Below, in pieces: positions 16,097-24,538 of a stretch of 29,216 nt of DNA. The notes under the pieces were generated by a model. That model saw only the letters and a program-made list of their open reading frames with translations. It had not been told where the DNA came from and did not search any database. How positions within the stretch are numbered: position 1 is the stretch's first letter; each line of letters starts with the position of its first letter. This DNA is from a virus. The position numbers and the translations under genes were made by a program. The DNA lies in IMG/VR virus record IMGVR_UViG_3300032246_002341, positions 1-29,216 of that record. One strand, given 5' to 3'.

Positions 16097-17370
16097 TGAC
16101 AGCGGTCATAGGATTTGCTGGACAAGGTAAAAATTACGTAAGAGACAATTTAGTTTTAAATCTTGATGCTTCTGTAAAACAAAGTTATGATGGTGCAGAA
16201 AATTTAATACCAGTCAGCGCACCTGATTATTTTGGTAATACAACTTATTATCCACCAATTAATGGATGGAGTCCAAACTTTAATTATTCAAATGCTCCAG
16301 ATGGCACACAAACTAGCGTTCAATGGGCAGCAGGTGGAGCATATGTAGGTCCTTATTCAAATTACACAGTTGGTGTACCAACAACTGGAAAGACTTATGT
16401 TATGAGCATTTATGGAAATGCTCCCCGTGTAGGTAATAATGGATCAATTTGGGTTGACCCAGGAAATAATAGATTGATGACTATTGATTGTAATGGTGGA
16501 ACAGTTACTTCTGTTGGTACCAGCATAATTAACTCTGGATCTATTAACTGTGGAAATGGTTGGTATAGATTTTGGAGCACATTTACTGGAAGTACTGGAG
16601 CAATATATCCAACTTATTATACAGCTCTAGGCGGCGGAACAAATTGTTATTTATGGGGACCTCAACTTGAAAGAGGAGTTTTTCCAGGACCGTATACCCC
16701 TACTATTGGGTCTGTAATAAATAGAAGCAATACTTGGAATGATCTTTCTGGAAATTCAAATAATGCTACTTTAAATATGCCATATTTTAATGAACAAGGA
16801 TATTTTGAATGGGATGGAAATTCAACTACCGATGTGGGCACAGTTCCAAATGCTACTTCAATAAATTTTTCAGAAGCTGCTGCATATTCAATTGATTTTA
16901 CAGCATATCCATATTCCAATCAACCAAATGGTTCAGGAGGAGCAAATTCTGGTGAAGCAGTAATATTTGAAAAATGGAATTATAGCGGAACAGCAGGATA
17001 CCCATACGCTATTAGATTAACTGGTTTAGGCGGAACACTTTCTTGGTTTGTAGCTGCTTATAATGGAACAACAGGCCTTAGTACTGGATCAACTGCAACA
17101 TTAAATGCATGGTCACATTTAACTGCCGTTTATGATTGGCCAAATAGCATTTTAAGATTTTATGTAAATGGCACACAAACAGCCACAACAGCACTTTCAG
17201 GAACAGGATTTAGTTCACCAACAAGTCCAATATATTTGGGGCAAAGAATTGGAACTGCAATAGATAGATTTGCTGGTAAAATAGGACATATAAGACAATA
17301 TAATAAAGCGTTGTCAGCTGCCGAAGTTTTACAAAATTTTAATGCAGTAAGAGGAAGGTTTAACATCTAA
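16096..17370 (+). CDS. LamG/concanavalin A-like lectin fold tail protein
   Basis: The chosen start is the ATG at 16096, which overlaps the previous stop as TAATG; an upstream in-frame ATG at 16048 would overlap the previous gene by 49 bases and adds an unlikely MCCLKRFCYIW. The 424-residue product begins MTAVIGFAGQGKNYVRDNLV. A first beta-sandwich, about residues 30-215, ends with YLWGPQLERGVFPGPYTPT, a pattern typical of phage carbohydrate-binding modules. A second domain, about residues 225-420, has FEWDGNS, AAAYSIDFTAYPY, LNAWSHLTAVYD and LRFYVNGTQ, then IGHIRQYNKALSAAEVLQNF, the usual close of a LamG-type lectin fold. Glycan binding is inferred. Its stop overlaps the next ATG. Confidence 0.75.
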   Translation: MTAVIGFAGQGKNYVRDNLVLNLDASVKQSYDGAENLIPVSAPDYFGNTTYYPPINGWSPNFNYSNAPDGTQTSVQWAAGGAYVGPYSNYTVGVPTTGKTYVMSIYGNAPRVGNNGSIWVDPGNNRLMTIDCNGGTVTSVGTSIINSGSINCGNGWYRFWSTFTGSTGAIYPTYYTALGGGTNCYLWGPQLERGVFPGPYTPTIGSVINRSNTWNDLSGNSNNATLNMPYFNEQGYFEWDGNSTTDVGTVPNATSINFSEAAAYSIDFTAYPYSNQPNGSGGANSGEAVIFEKWNYSGTAGYPYAIRLTGLGGTLSWFVAAYNGTTGLSTGSTATLNAWSHLTAVYDWPNSILRFYVNGTQTATTALSGTGFSSPTSPIYLGQRIGTAIDRFAGKIGHIRQYNKALSAAEVLQNFNAVRGRFNI

Positions 17371-19301
17371 TGCCAATTAGTTTTCCATCTAGCCCCGTGC
17401 TTAATCAACAATATACATACTCAGGTCACACCTGGCAATATAATGGTTCTGTTTGGCAATCAGTTGGTACCGCACAAGGTGTACAAGGTATACAAGGTAT
17501 TGCTAATCAAGGTATTCAAGGACCAGCAGGTTCTGTTCAAGGAACACAAGGAATTCAAGGTTTGCAAGGTTTTGGCTATGCACAGCTTCAAGGAACAACG
17601 GGCGCTCAAGGAACAACGGGAGCTCAAGGAACGCAGGGAATTCAAGGATTAACTCCTGCTAACGTAGCATTCCTAAACGTAGATAATACATTTACTGGAA
17701 AACTTTATACTTCAGGCGTTTATGATACTAATGATATAAGCGCACAAGCAGCATCAAATAATATTTCATTTTTACCAAATGATGTTTGGTTTGATAGACT
17801 AAGATTTCAAAATGGAGTATTTGAATCTTCTACAAATGGATCAACATGGACAAATACAACATTTAATTCATCTCCTTTTGATGGAAGAAATTATACATCT
17901 TTGACTATTCCCGCATTAACATATTATAGATGGACATTTTCAAATCTTAATTTTAACTACATACTTAATAAATGGTTAAGGGTTACTTGTACTTATAATG
18001 GTTCAAATCCTGCATATAATTTAACTTTTGAATCAAGTGCAAATGGTTCAACTTGGACAAATAAGGGTTCATGGACAAATCAGGCTTCATCTGTAACAAG
18101 AAGAATATTTAATACAACAGATATTGGTGGTGACGGATACATAAGAGTTACAATGCAAAATACTCATGCTACACAGGGCGTAAATCTTGCAAATATAGAA
18201 TTACTTTCATATCGTGCAGGAGATCAAGGTGGGGATGCAACAGGAATTGAAGGAAACCTTCCATTTGATTGGGATGGATATAGAGCAATTACAATGCAAT
18301 CAAAACATAGCGGAAGTATTCCATTAACTATTAGAAATAGACCTGTATTTACTACAGCAGTTACTTCTGCTACAGGAAATGGAACTACAGTAACTTATAA
18401 TTTTTCTGGATCTAGCTTTACCCCTCCAATGGCGGGAGAAACAGTAGGTATTAGTGGTGCCAACCCAACAACTTTTAATATTTCAAGTGGAACAATATTA
18501 TCAGCAACAGCTACATCTATTACAGTCGCAAATACTACATCAGATACTTATGTAGGAAGTGCAACTTTAAAGGTGGCAGGATTAAACAATTTACTACAAT
18601 GGTATAACAGCGACGGTTATATTTTAGGATATATTAACTCAAGTGGACAACTTAATATAGGTGCAAATTCATCTTCAGGAATGAATATTACTGGAACAGG
18701 ATATTTTATAGCATCTAGCAGTGGACTTCCAGCAATGAGAATACAACAAGCATCAGGTCAAACAGGAGATTTATTTGAATTTAGAAATTCAGCATATTCA
18801 ACAGTATTAGGATCAATGGCAGCAGATGCAACTTTAAAGTTTCCCGCCTTAACATCTCAGGCAGCAAGCAAAGCTTTATTAACAACAAATGGTGACACGG
18901 GTGGATTTTTAATTACTACTGTTGCAGCAGCAAATAAAGGTTTAGTTATTAAAGCATCTGCTTCACAAACTGCTAGTATGCAAGAATGGCAAGATTCAAC
19001 GGGTTCAATAGCAGCATCTATAAATGCTTATGGTTCTTTTCAGACTAGTGGAACATTATCTATAGGAAATTATTTAAGTGGTACACAAGCTTCTGTGACA
19101 CCTGGCGCATCCACAATTGGATTAATTATTAAAGCTGCCGCTTCTCAAACTGCCAATTTACAAGAATGGCAAAATTCATCAGGAACAGTTCTAGCTAAAA
19201 TTACAGCAGCGGGAGCAATAGATGTAAAATCAATTACTGTAAATGGAGCAGCAATATCAATATCAGCATTACCAGATATGTTCATGTTAATGGGCGCATA
19301 A
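17370..19301 (+). CDS. Collagen-containing repeat tail fibre protein
   Basis: The 643-residue product starts with MPISFPSSPVLNQQYTYSGH and TWQYNGSVWQSVG, a short N-terminal module common in phage fibres. Collagen-like triplets cover about residues 37-93 (GVQGIQG, GTTGAQG). A jelly-roll-like region follows, about 105-275, with duplicated 'ESS(T/A)NGSTWTN' strands. One E1_FCCH-like beta module (TAVTSATGNGTTVTYNFSGS) sits near 328-400. Four shaft repeats follow, such as TANLQEWQNSSGTVLAKITA, like those in the 724-residue protein upstream. It ends ALPDMFMLMGA. The SD is AGGAAGG. This is a composite fibre that has borrowed parts from several neighbours; a receptor-binding or shaft role is inferred. 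Confidence 0.7.
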   Translation: MPISFPSSPVLNQQYTYSGHTWQYNGSVWQSVGTAQGVQGIQGIANQGIQGPAGSVQGTQGIQGLQGFGYAQLQGTTGAQGTTGAQGTQGIQGLTPANVAFLNVDNTFTGKLYTSGVYDTNDISAQAASNNISFLPNDVWFDRLRFQNGVFESSTNGSTWTNTTFNSSPFDGRNYTSLTIPALTYYRWTFSNLNFNYILNKWLRVTCTYNGSNPAYNLTFESSANGSTWTNKGSWTNQASSVTRRIFNTTDIGGDGYIRVTMQNTHATQGVNLANIELLSYRAGDQGGDATGIEGNLPFDWDGYRAITMQSKHSGSIPLTIRNRPVFTTAVTSATGNGTTVTYNFSGSSFTPPMAGETVGISGANPTTFNISSGTILSATATSITVANTTSDTYVGSATLKVAGLNNLLQWYNSDGYILGYINSSGQLNIGANSSSGMNITGTGYFIASSSGLPAMRIQQASGQTGDLFEFRNSAYSTVLGSMAADATLKFPALTSQAASKALLTTNGDTGGFLITTVAAANKGLVIKASASQTASMQEWQDSTGSIAASINAYGSFQTSGTLSIGNYLSGTQASVTPGASTIGLIIKAAASQTANLQEWQNSSGTVLAKITAAGAIDVKSITVNGAAISISALPDMFMLMGA

Positions 19302-19324
19302 TTTAAAAATAAAGGAGGAATAAA

Positions 19325-19666
19325 ATGGCAACAAATTATAAAGTGTTAGGGCAGGTAAATCCAGCAGCAACAACTGCAACTACTCTATATACAGTTCCTA
19401 CAGCTACAACACAAACAGTAGTTTCAACTATTGTAATAGCCAACCTAGCTTCATCAAATGCAACATTTAGAATTGCGATAAGGCCAGCAGGAGCAACACT
19501 AGCAAATCAACATTATATAGCTTATGATATTACTGTTGGTGCATCAGATTCAACTACACTAACGTTAGGACTTACACTTAACTATGCGGCAGCAGGAGAT
19601 GTAATAACAGTATATGCATCTTCAGCTAATTTAGCATTTAGTGCTTTTGGAAGCGAAATATCATAA
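19325..19666 (+). CDS. Small beta-rich virion-associated protein
   Basis: The 113-residue product has a strong SD (AAAGGAGG). Sequence such as TTATTLYTVPTATTQTVVST, IVIANLASSNATFRIAIRP and DVITVYASSANLAFSAFG suggests a small beta sandwich without catalytic residues. I have seen similar short proteins ('YTVPA.TQ..VSTI.V.N') next to phage tail fibres. It resembles the 120-residue protein at 7338 in size, composition and placement. The next ATG follows by three bases, so it is co-translated with the first propeller gene. A tail adaptor or minor fibre role is likely but not shown. Confidence 0.65.
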   Translation: MATNYKVLGQVNPAATTATTLYTVPTATTQTVVSTIVIANLASSNATFRIAIRPAGATLANQHYIAYDITVGASDSTTLTLGLTLNYAAAGDVITVYASSANLAFSAFGSEIS

Positions 19667-19669
19667 AGA

Positions 19670-20740
19670 ATGGCAATATCTAGTGTAAAAACTTCATCGG
19701 TAGTTAATGGTTTTACAAAAAGCAGATCCTTGCTTAATGGCAACTTAACATCAGCAACACCATCTGGGTATTTTGCATTAGTAGTTTCATATTCTCCATA
19801 TGTTCAAGTTTATAGATGGTATGACGGTTTTGGTCAAAAATATTCTGATCCATCAACATTGATACAACCTACTTATACGCCAGGAATTGTTAGATGGTCA
19901 AATTCAGGAAATGATTTAGGCATTTCTGCATTGGGTAATTTATATATATATTCATGGAGCGACACAACTGGTTTTGGAACGCTGCATACGTCTGCTACAA
20001 TAGCTGGAATTCAAAGTTTTAGATTTAATAATTCAAATAATGCAATTGCTGTTGCAACTGGATCTTCTCCTTATGTAGCTGTTTACCCATTTACTTCTGG
20101 TACAGGGATTGGAACCAAATATGCAGATCCATCCACATTACCAACTGGCACTGGAACTGATGTAGCTTGGTCTCCATCTGGAGATGCAATTGCTGTATTT
20201 CACGCTACATCTCCTTATGTTTCTGTATATCCATGGTCAAACGGTTTTGGAACAAAGTATGCAAATCCAGCTACTTTGCCGACTGGAACAGCATGGAATG
20301 GTGGGTGGTCGCCGTCTGGAAATAATATAGCAGTTTCGCATAGTACGGAGCCAAATATAGCAATTTACCCTTGGTCAAACGGTTTTGGAACTAAATATGC
20401 AGATCCAATATCACCACTTCCAGGAGGAACTTCATACACAGCCGTATGGTCTCCATCGGGAAGTAATATAGCAATTACATCAACTAGATCCCCATATATT
20501 TTTGTATATCCATTTACATCGGGTACAGGTTTTGGAACAAAGTATGCAGATCCATTTGAAACAATACCTTCTGCAGCATATAATGTTCAATGGAATAAAA
20601 CAGAAAATGCTATAATGGTTTATCATGATAAATCTCCAGGTGTAAGTGCATGGAAATGGTCAAACGGATTTGGAAAAAAATATGACAATATTGAGGGTAT
20701 ATACCCTAATGGATATATAAACGATATATCTTTTAAATAA
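19670..20740 (+). CDS. Seven-bladed WD40-like beta-propeller tail protein, copy 1
   Basis: The 356-residue product consists of seven units of about 46 residues, each like 'W(S)PSGNNIAVxHxxSPYVxVYPW', then 'SNGFGTKYANPATLPTG'. I count seven by hand, the first and second being degenerate, which matches a closed seven-bladed propeller. There is no signal peptide. The domain looks like a protein- or glycan-binding platform, and placement among fibres suggests a role in receptor binding. The ATG lies three bases after the previous stop with only a weak SD, so coupling is expected. Blade 4 contains an 87-base tract identical to blade 6 of the second propeller gene. Confidence 0.7.
   Translation: MAISSVKTSSVVNGFTKSRSLLNGNLTSATPSGYFALVVSYSPYVQVYRWYDGFGQKYSDPSTLIQPTYTPGIVRWSNSGNDLGISALGNLYIYSWSDTTGFGTLHTSATIAGIQSFRFNNSNNAIAVATGSSPYVAVYPFTSGTGIGTKYADPSTLPTGTGTDVAWSPSGDAIAVFHATSPYVSVYPWSNGFGTKYANPATLPTGTAWNGGWSPSGNNIAVSHSTEPNIAIYPWSNGFGTKYADPISPLPGGTSYTAVWSPSGSNIAITSTRSPYIFVYPFTSGTGFGTKYADPFETIPSAAYNVQWNKTENAIMVYHDKSPGVSAWKWSNGFGKKYDNIEGIYPNGYINDISFK
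20201..20287 (+). repeat. 87-bp identical tract shared with the second propeller gene (copy 1)
   Basis: These 87 bases (from CACGCTACATC to CCGACTGGA) are identical to 21885-21971. They lie in blade 4 of the first propeller gene, but the partner lies in blade 6 of the second. The preceding ~60 bases also match with a few changes. Confidence 0.9.
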
Positions 20741-20755
20741 AAAAAAGGAGAAAAA

Positions 20756-21049
20756 ATGCAAAATAATAAAATAGAAGAAACAAAAATAAGACAAGAAGAA
20801 ATAAATTCATATTCAAACAATATTAAAAACTATGAAAATATATTGTCTACAATCAACGGTGTTTGGGATGAAAAATTAATTCATTTAAAGGGAATAGAAG
20901 TTCAAGAAGCTGCAAGACAATGCAGTATTGAAGATCTTGAAAGACTTGCAGAGTTACAACTATATGATCAAGTTGAAAATTTATTAAAAACTGAAATTGT
21001 TGAACGTTTTAAAGCACAAACAATTTTAAATTCTTTATTAAATTCTTAA
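20756..21049 (+). CDS. Small helical protein between the propeller genes
   Basis: The 97-residue product has SD AAAAGGAG. It is highly charged and appears almost entirely helical, with coiled-coil-like spacing in the first half (NNKIEETKIRQEEINSYSNN) and in 'EDLERLAELQLYDQVENLLK'. It has one Cys. No family was recognised. Since it is between two paralogous propeller genes, it may be an assembly chaperone or a small connector used by both. Its low-GC composition matches its neighbours. Confidence 0.65.
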   Translation: MQNNKIEETKIRQEEINSYSNNIKNYENILSTINGVWDEKLIHLKGIEVQEAARQCSIEDLERLAELQLYDQVENLLKTEIVERFKAQTILNSLLNS

Positions 21050-21071
21050 ATATTAAAAGAGGTAAAAAATA

Positions 21072-22133
21072 ATGGCAATTACTAAAATAAGTACAACAAC
21101 TATTAAAAAAATTAATAAAGGAATTTCTTTATTAAGCAATAATTTTGCCTATACAAATAATTTTATAGCCATAGGTTTAGGTTCAAACGATGTTTATATT
21201 TTTCCTTTTTATGAAGGATCATATATAGGATCTGCTTTAACCAGTGCAGTAACATCTCTATCATATGGATATGATGTTTCTTGGTCTTCATCAGGAGATA
21301 AATTTATACAAGGTGGTTTAGTCTCACCATATGTAAATGTATATCCGTGGTCAGACATTACAGGCTTTGGAACAAAATATTCAAATACAACAACAACTTC
21401 TACTAATGCCGCATATGGAGCAAGATTTTCTCCATCTGGCAATGATGTTGTGGTTGGTCACGCTGATTCTCCATATGTAAGTGCCTATGCTTGGTCTTCA
21501 GGTTTTGGAACAAAGTATGCTAATCCAGCAACTTTACCAACCAATGCCTCACAAGCTGTAAAGTTCTCACCATCTGGAAATAATATTGCTGTTGCAAGTT
21601 ATTCTTCTCCTTATTTATCAGTTTATCCATTTACATCTGGTACAGGTTTTGGAACAAAATATGTTGATCCAGCAACTTTACCAACCTCATTAGCATATGG
21701 TGTTGACTGGTCCCCATCTGAAAATGCAGTTGCGGTAGCGCATTTATCTTCACCATATTTATCAGTATATCCATTTACATCGGGCACTGGTTTTGGAACA
21801 AAATATACTAACCCAACAATATTACCTGCAGGCACTGGAAATGATGTAGCTTGGTCTCCATCTGGAAATAATATTGCTGTTGCACACGCTACATCTCCTT
21901 ATGTTTCTGTATATCCATGGTCAAACGGTTTTGGAACAAAGTATGCAAATCCAGCTACTTTGCCGACTGGAGAGGGACAAGGCGTAGCCTGGTCAAAATC
22001 TGGAAATACAATTGCGGTAGCGCATTTAGTTTCACCATATTTATCAGTATATAAGTGGTCAAATGGATTTGGCACAAAATATACAACGCCTACTTTTTCA
22101 ACAAACAATGTATTTAGCGTAGCATTTAAATAA
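21072..22133 (+). CDS. Seven-bladed WD40-like beta-propeller tail protein, copy 2
   Basis: The 353-residue product is a paralogue of the protein at 19670, with SD AGAGG. It again shows seven units of about 46 residues with 'SPYLSVYPFTSGTGFGTKY' and 'WSPSGNNIAVAHATSPYVSV' cores; the N-terminal blade is the most divergent. Blades 4 and 5 are close to each other, which suggests recent duplication of blades. Blade 6 carries the 87-base tract identical to the first propeller gene. A role in virion surface binding is inferred from the fibre-gene context. No enzymatic residues are evident. Confidence 0.7.
   Translation: MAITKISTTTIKKINKGISLLSNNFAYTNNFIAIGLGSNDVYIFPFYEGSYIGSALTSAVTSLSYGYDVSWSSSGDKFIQGGLVSPYVNVYPWSDITGFGTKYSNTTTTSTNAAYGARFSPSGNDVVVGHADSPYVSAYAWSSGFGTKYANPATLPTNASQAVKFSPSGNNIAVASYSSPYLSVYPFTSGTGFGTKYVDPATLPTSLAYGVDWSPSENAVAVAHLSSPYLSVYPFTSGTGFGTKYTNPTILPAGTGNDVAWSPSGNNIAVAHATSPYVSVYPWSNGFGTKYANPATLPTGEGQGVAWSKSGNTIAVAHLVSPYLSVYKWSNGFGTKYTTPTFSTNNVFSVAFK
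21885..21971 (+). repeat. 87-bp identical tract shared with the first propeller gene (copy 2)
   Basis: Partner of the tract at 20201-20287, in the same orientation, 1684 bases downstream, in blade 6. Confidence 0.9.
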
Positions 22134-22143
22134 AATTTATAAA

Positions 22144-22152
22144 TGATATAAT
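22144..22152 (+). promoter_or_regulatory. Extended -10 promoter (TGATATAAT)
   Basis: TG-A-TATAAT lies in the 38-base gap after the second propeller gene. The ATG at 22172 is 19 bases on, with SD AGAAGGG between. The -35 region holds only weak TTTAAA-like sequence. Confidence 0.5.
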
Positions 22153-22171
22153 AAAAAAGAAGGGAAAATAA

Positions 22172-24139
22172 ATGTCTTATAAAGAAACCGTCTTAAGAGA
22201 TGACCCAGTAGCGTACTGGCCTTTAACAGGCACATTTACAGCACGTACCTATGCTACTGTTATTGAACAGTATAACTCATATCAAGAATGGCTAAATTCT
22301 GAAGACACATATGCATATGAAGCAGGATCAATTACTTTTGAAGATATATCTGTAAATAAAAATCATGCTGCAGTAGGATTTGGTTCACAGCTACCTACAT
22401 TTTTAGATATCTTAACTCTTAACTCCCGCCTTTTTAGTGATTCAACAAATAATGGTTGTAGGCTTAACGACAATTCTATTATTAGTATTTTTGATACATA
22501 TAGTTTTTTTGACAAAAATTATGAAGGCGGGGTTTTTGGAGTAGAATTTTGGGTATTATTTCCAGAAATTCCAAATACTAAAACAAACTTGTTTAGCGTA
22601 GTAAATAGTTCAACAACTATCGCTGAAGTATATGCTCAAAACAACTATATTTATTTTACTTTAAATACTAATAATGGGTCATATACAACAAAGAAAAAAA
22701 TAACATCATGGGATAAAAAGGTTCACGTATACGTATCTTATAATGAAAGAAAAATTGAACTTATAGTAAATGGCTTATCTGATGAATCTATTTCAATACC
22801 GTTAAATGATAAATTTACAATGACCACAAATCTTTATGTTAAATATAAACTTGGTCCAGCAGCTACTGGCAAATATTTTACAATTAACGACCTTGCTTTT
22901 TATACTTATAAGCTTTCACAAAAAGAAATTGAAAATCATATTTTTTGGGCAAATACAGATTCAGGTCCTGATCATTTTGCTCAGCAAGGAAGTGCATATC
23001 ATTTTGATATTAAATCAACAAGTCAAATGATACACATGCAAAAACAATTTAAAACTGAACAAGATTATGATCAAGGTTCATATGTAAATCTTGTTCCAGA
23101 CAATTCGGGTATAACAATTAAAAAAACAGATACGACAGGAACTCTTACTGGTACCTGGTATTATAATTTTGCAATTGTTCAAAATATTAATTTTGCAGGA
23201 ATAAACATATCTTGGGATTCAGCAACTTCAAATACCGCATCTGGAGGCAGTAAAACCGTAAAGGTATATTCATCATACGATCAAGGAACAACTTGGTATG
23301 AAGTTTTAAGCAATGAATTGGTTCCATTCTTTTTACAAAATTCACTTAATAATTCAAATGCCAGCTTGATTGTTAAAGTTGAAATGTATTCGCCAGATAC
23401 GTCCTTGGACACCCAACCAAGACTAGATAACCTTTCTATCAAACTTTATAAAAGTCTTAACATTTCAGCAGATTCGGGCGGTTTCATAATGACCCCTACA
23501 TCAGGATCAACCTATATGATTAAAGAAGATTCAGACAATCTTTTATCAAGACATAAAAACATTGGTATTAATTTTGTAAATCAAACACCAGGAACGGGAT
23601 ATCCAGGATCAGCTGTTATTACTTCATCTAATAATACATCTTACAAAACAATAGAATTTTGGTTTAAATATGCAAGTACAAATGCAGCCACAGCAGCCGT
23701 TTTAGACACTGCAACCATATCAGGGGTAGACTTATCTATATCAAGTAGTTCAAACCTCTTATCAAGCAATCTAGGGGCTAATGCGACCCTATATATCAAT
23801 GGCGTACTACAATCAACAAATTCTTATTCTATAGTTCCTGGAGCAACTTATTTTATAACTGTTGTATATAATCAATCAACAACTAATCCAATATACATTA
23901 ATGGAAGTACAGATGGTTCTGTAGCATCGCCATCAGCAATGTATGGATATGTTACAATGTTTCCAGATGCATTAAGTGCAACAGAAGTTCAAACAAGATA
24001 CCTTTCATATCTTGCAACACAAACATCAACTGTTTATGACGCTTCAACTACACTAGGTACCATATTAGAGTACATTGGATCAGATCCTACAAGCTTAAAT
24101 GGTGGTCTTGCGGTCATTTCTCATGACCATACATATTAA
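22172..24139 (+). CDS. Large tail protein with two LamG-like domains
   Basis: The 655-residue product begins MSYKETVLRDDPVAYWPLTG, the usual start of a phage LamG/concanavalin A-like domain ('P.AYW.L'). The first sandwich covers about residues 8-260 (FEDISVNKNHAA, GVEFWVLFPEI, KIELIVNGL, FTINDLAFYTYKLSQKEIENH). A linking region follows at about 270-430, with HFDIKSTSQMIHMQ and YSSYDQGTTWYEVLSNE. A second sandwich covers about 430-625 (TIEFWFKYAS, NATLYINGVLQS, YFITVVYNQST, ALSATEVQTRYLSYL). The end, GGLAVISHDHTY, is compact. Two lectin-like domains suggest glycan binding at the virion surface. It is the last fibre-type gene before the head genes. Confidence 0.7.
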   Translation: MSYKETVLRDDPVAYWPLTGTFTARTYATVIEQYNSYQEWLNSEDTYAYEAGSITFEDISVNKNHAAVGFGSQLPTFLDILTLNSRLFSDSTNNGCRLNDNSIISIFDTYSFFDKNYEGGVFGVEFWVLFPEIPNTKTNLFSVVNSSTTIAEVYAQNNYIYFTLNTNNGSYTTKKKITSWDKKVHVYVSYNERKIELIVNGLSDESISIPLNDKFTMTTNLYVKYKLGPAATGKYFTINDLAFYTYKLSQKEIENHIFWANTDSGPDHFAQQGSAYHFDIKSTSQMIHMQKQFKTEQDYDQGSYVNLVPDNSGITIKKTDTTGTLTGTWYYNFAIVQNINFAGINISWDSATSNTASGGSKTVKVYSSYDQGTTWYEVLSNELVPFFLQNSLNNSNASLIVKVEMYSPDTSLDTQPRLDNLSIKLYKSLNISADSGGFIMTPTSGSTYMIKEDSDNLLSRHKNIGINFVNQTPGTGYPGSAVITSSNNTSYKTIEFWFKYASTNAATAAVLDTATISGVDLSISSSSNLLSSNLGANATLYINGVLQSTNSYSIVPGATYFITVVYNQSTTNPIYINGSTDGSVASPSAMYGYVTMFPDALSATEVQTRYLSYLATQTSTVYDASTTLGTILEYIGSDPTSLNGGLAVISHDHTY

Positions 24140-24184
24140 AAATGGTAGTCAGCAGTACATTTATTACGCTTTAACAACACAGAA

Positions 24185-24193
24185 TGGTATTAT
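24185..24193 (+). promoter_or_regulatory. Extended -10 promoter (TGGTATTAT), leaderless type
   Basis: TG-G-TATTAT ends six bases before the ATG at 24200. The six bases AACGAT contain no SD, so the transcript would start at the start codon. It lies in a 60-base gap between the fibre and head genes and would start the head operon. Confidence 0.5.
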
Positions 24194-24199
24194 AACGAT

Positions 24200-24538
24200 A
24201 TGGGAAAAATGAAGATTACCCCCGTAGATGAAGTCAACTGGGGATTATATATGTGGCAGATGCCAGACGAATCACTAGTTATGGATGATGAGGGCGGATA
24301 TCTTTGTGTCCCGTCACTTAAAGGTGACATTAAACAGATTAAAAAGATTAAAGAAGTAGCTAAATATCACGGTCTTTCAGAAGGAAAACCTATCTTTTTT
24401 GCTGGACATAGAACAGTAACAGACGATGAACTTGAAGAACAAAAAACCAGATCTAATTTAGGTCTAATTCCAGATACACAGGACATGCCTGCAATGATGG
24501 AATATGTTAAAGAAATGCGGGAGATGAAACTAGGATAA
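24200..24538 (+). CDS. Conserved-looking small protein preceding the portal
   Basis: The 112-residue product has motifs VNWGLYMWQMPDESLVMDDE and GGYLCVPSLKGD, then a basic stretch (IKQIKKIKEVAKYHG) and PIFFAGHRTVTDDELEEQ, ending in a Met-rich acidic helix. I associate it loosely with small proteins near phage portals but cannot name a family. An alternative ATG at 24209 would remove three residues. The last A of its TAA is the first A of the portal ATG (TAATG), so it is translationally coupled to the portal, implying a head-assembly role. There is no SD; a -10 box lies immediately upstream. Confidence 0.65.
   Translation: MGKMKITPVDEVNWGLYMWQMPDESLVMDDEGGYLCVPSLKGDIKQIKKIKEVAKYHGLSEGKPIFFAGHRTVTDDELEEQKTRSNLGLIPDTQDMPAMMEYVKEMREMKLG

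Noticed and set aside
1-24139. Diversity-generating retroelement acting on the adhesins or propellers
   Set aside because: No reverse transcriptase, template repeat or adenine-biased variable repeat is visible; the diversity seen is explained by duplication and recombination. A retroelement elsewhere in the genome cannot be excluded.
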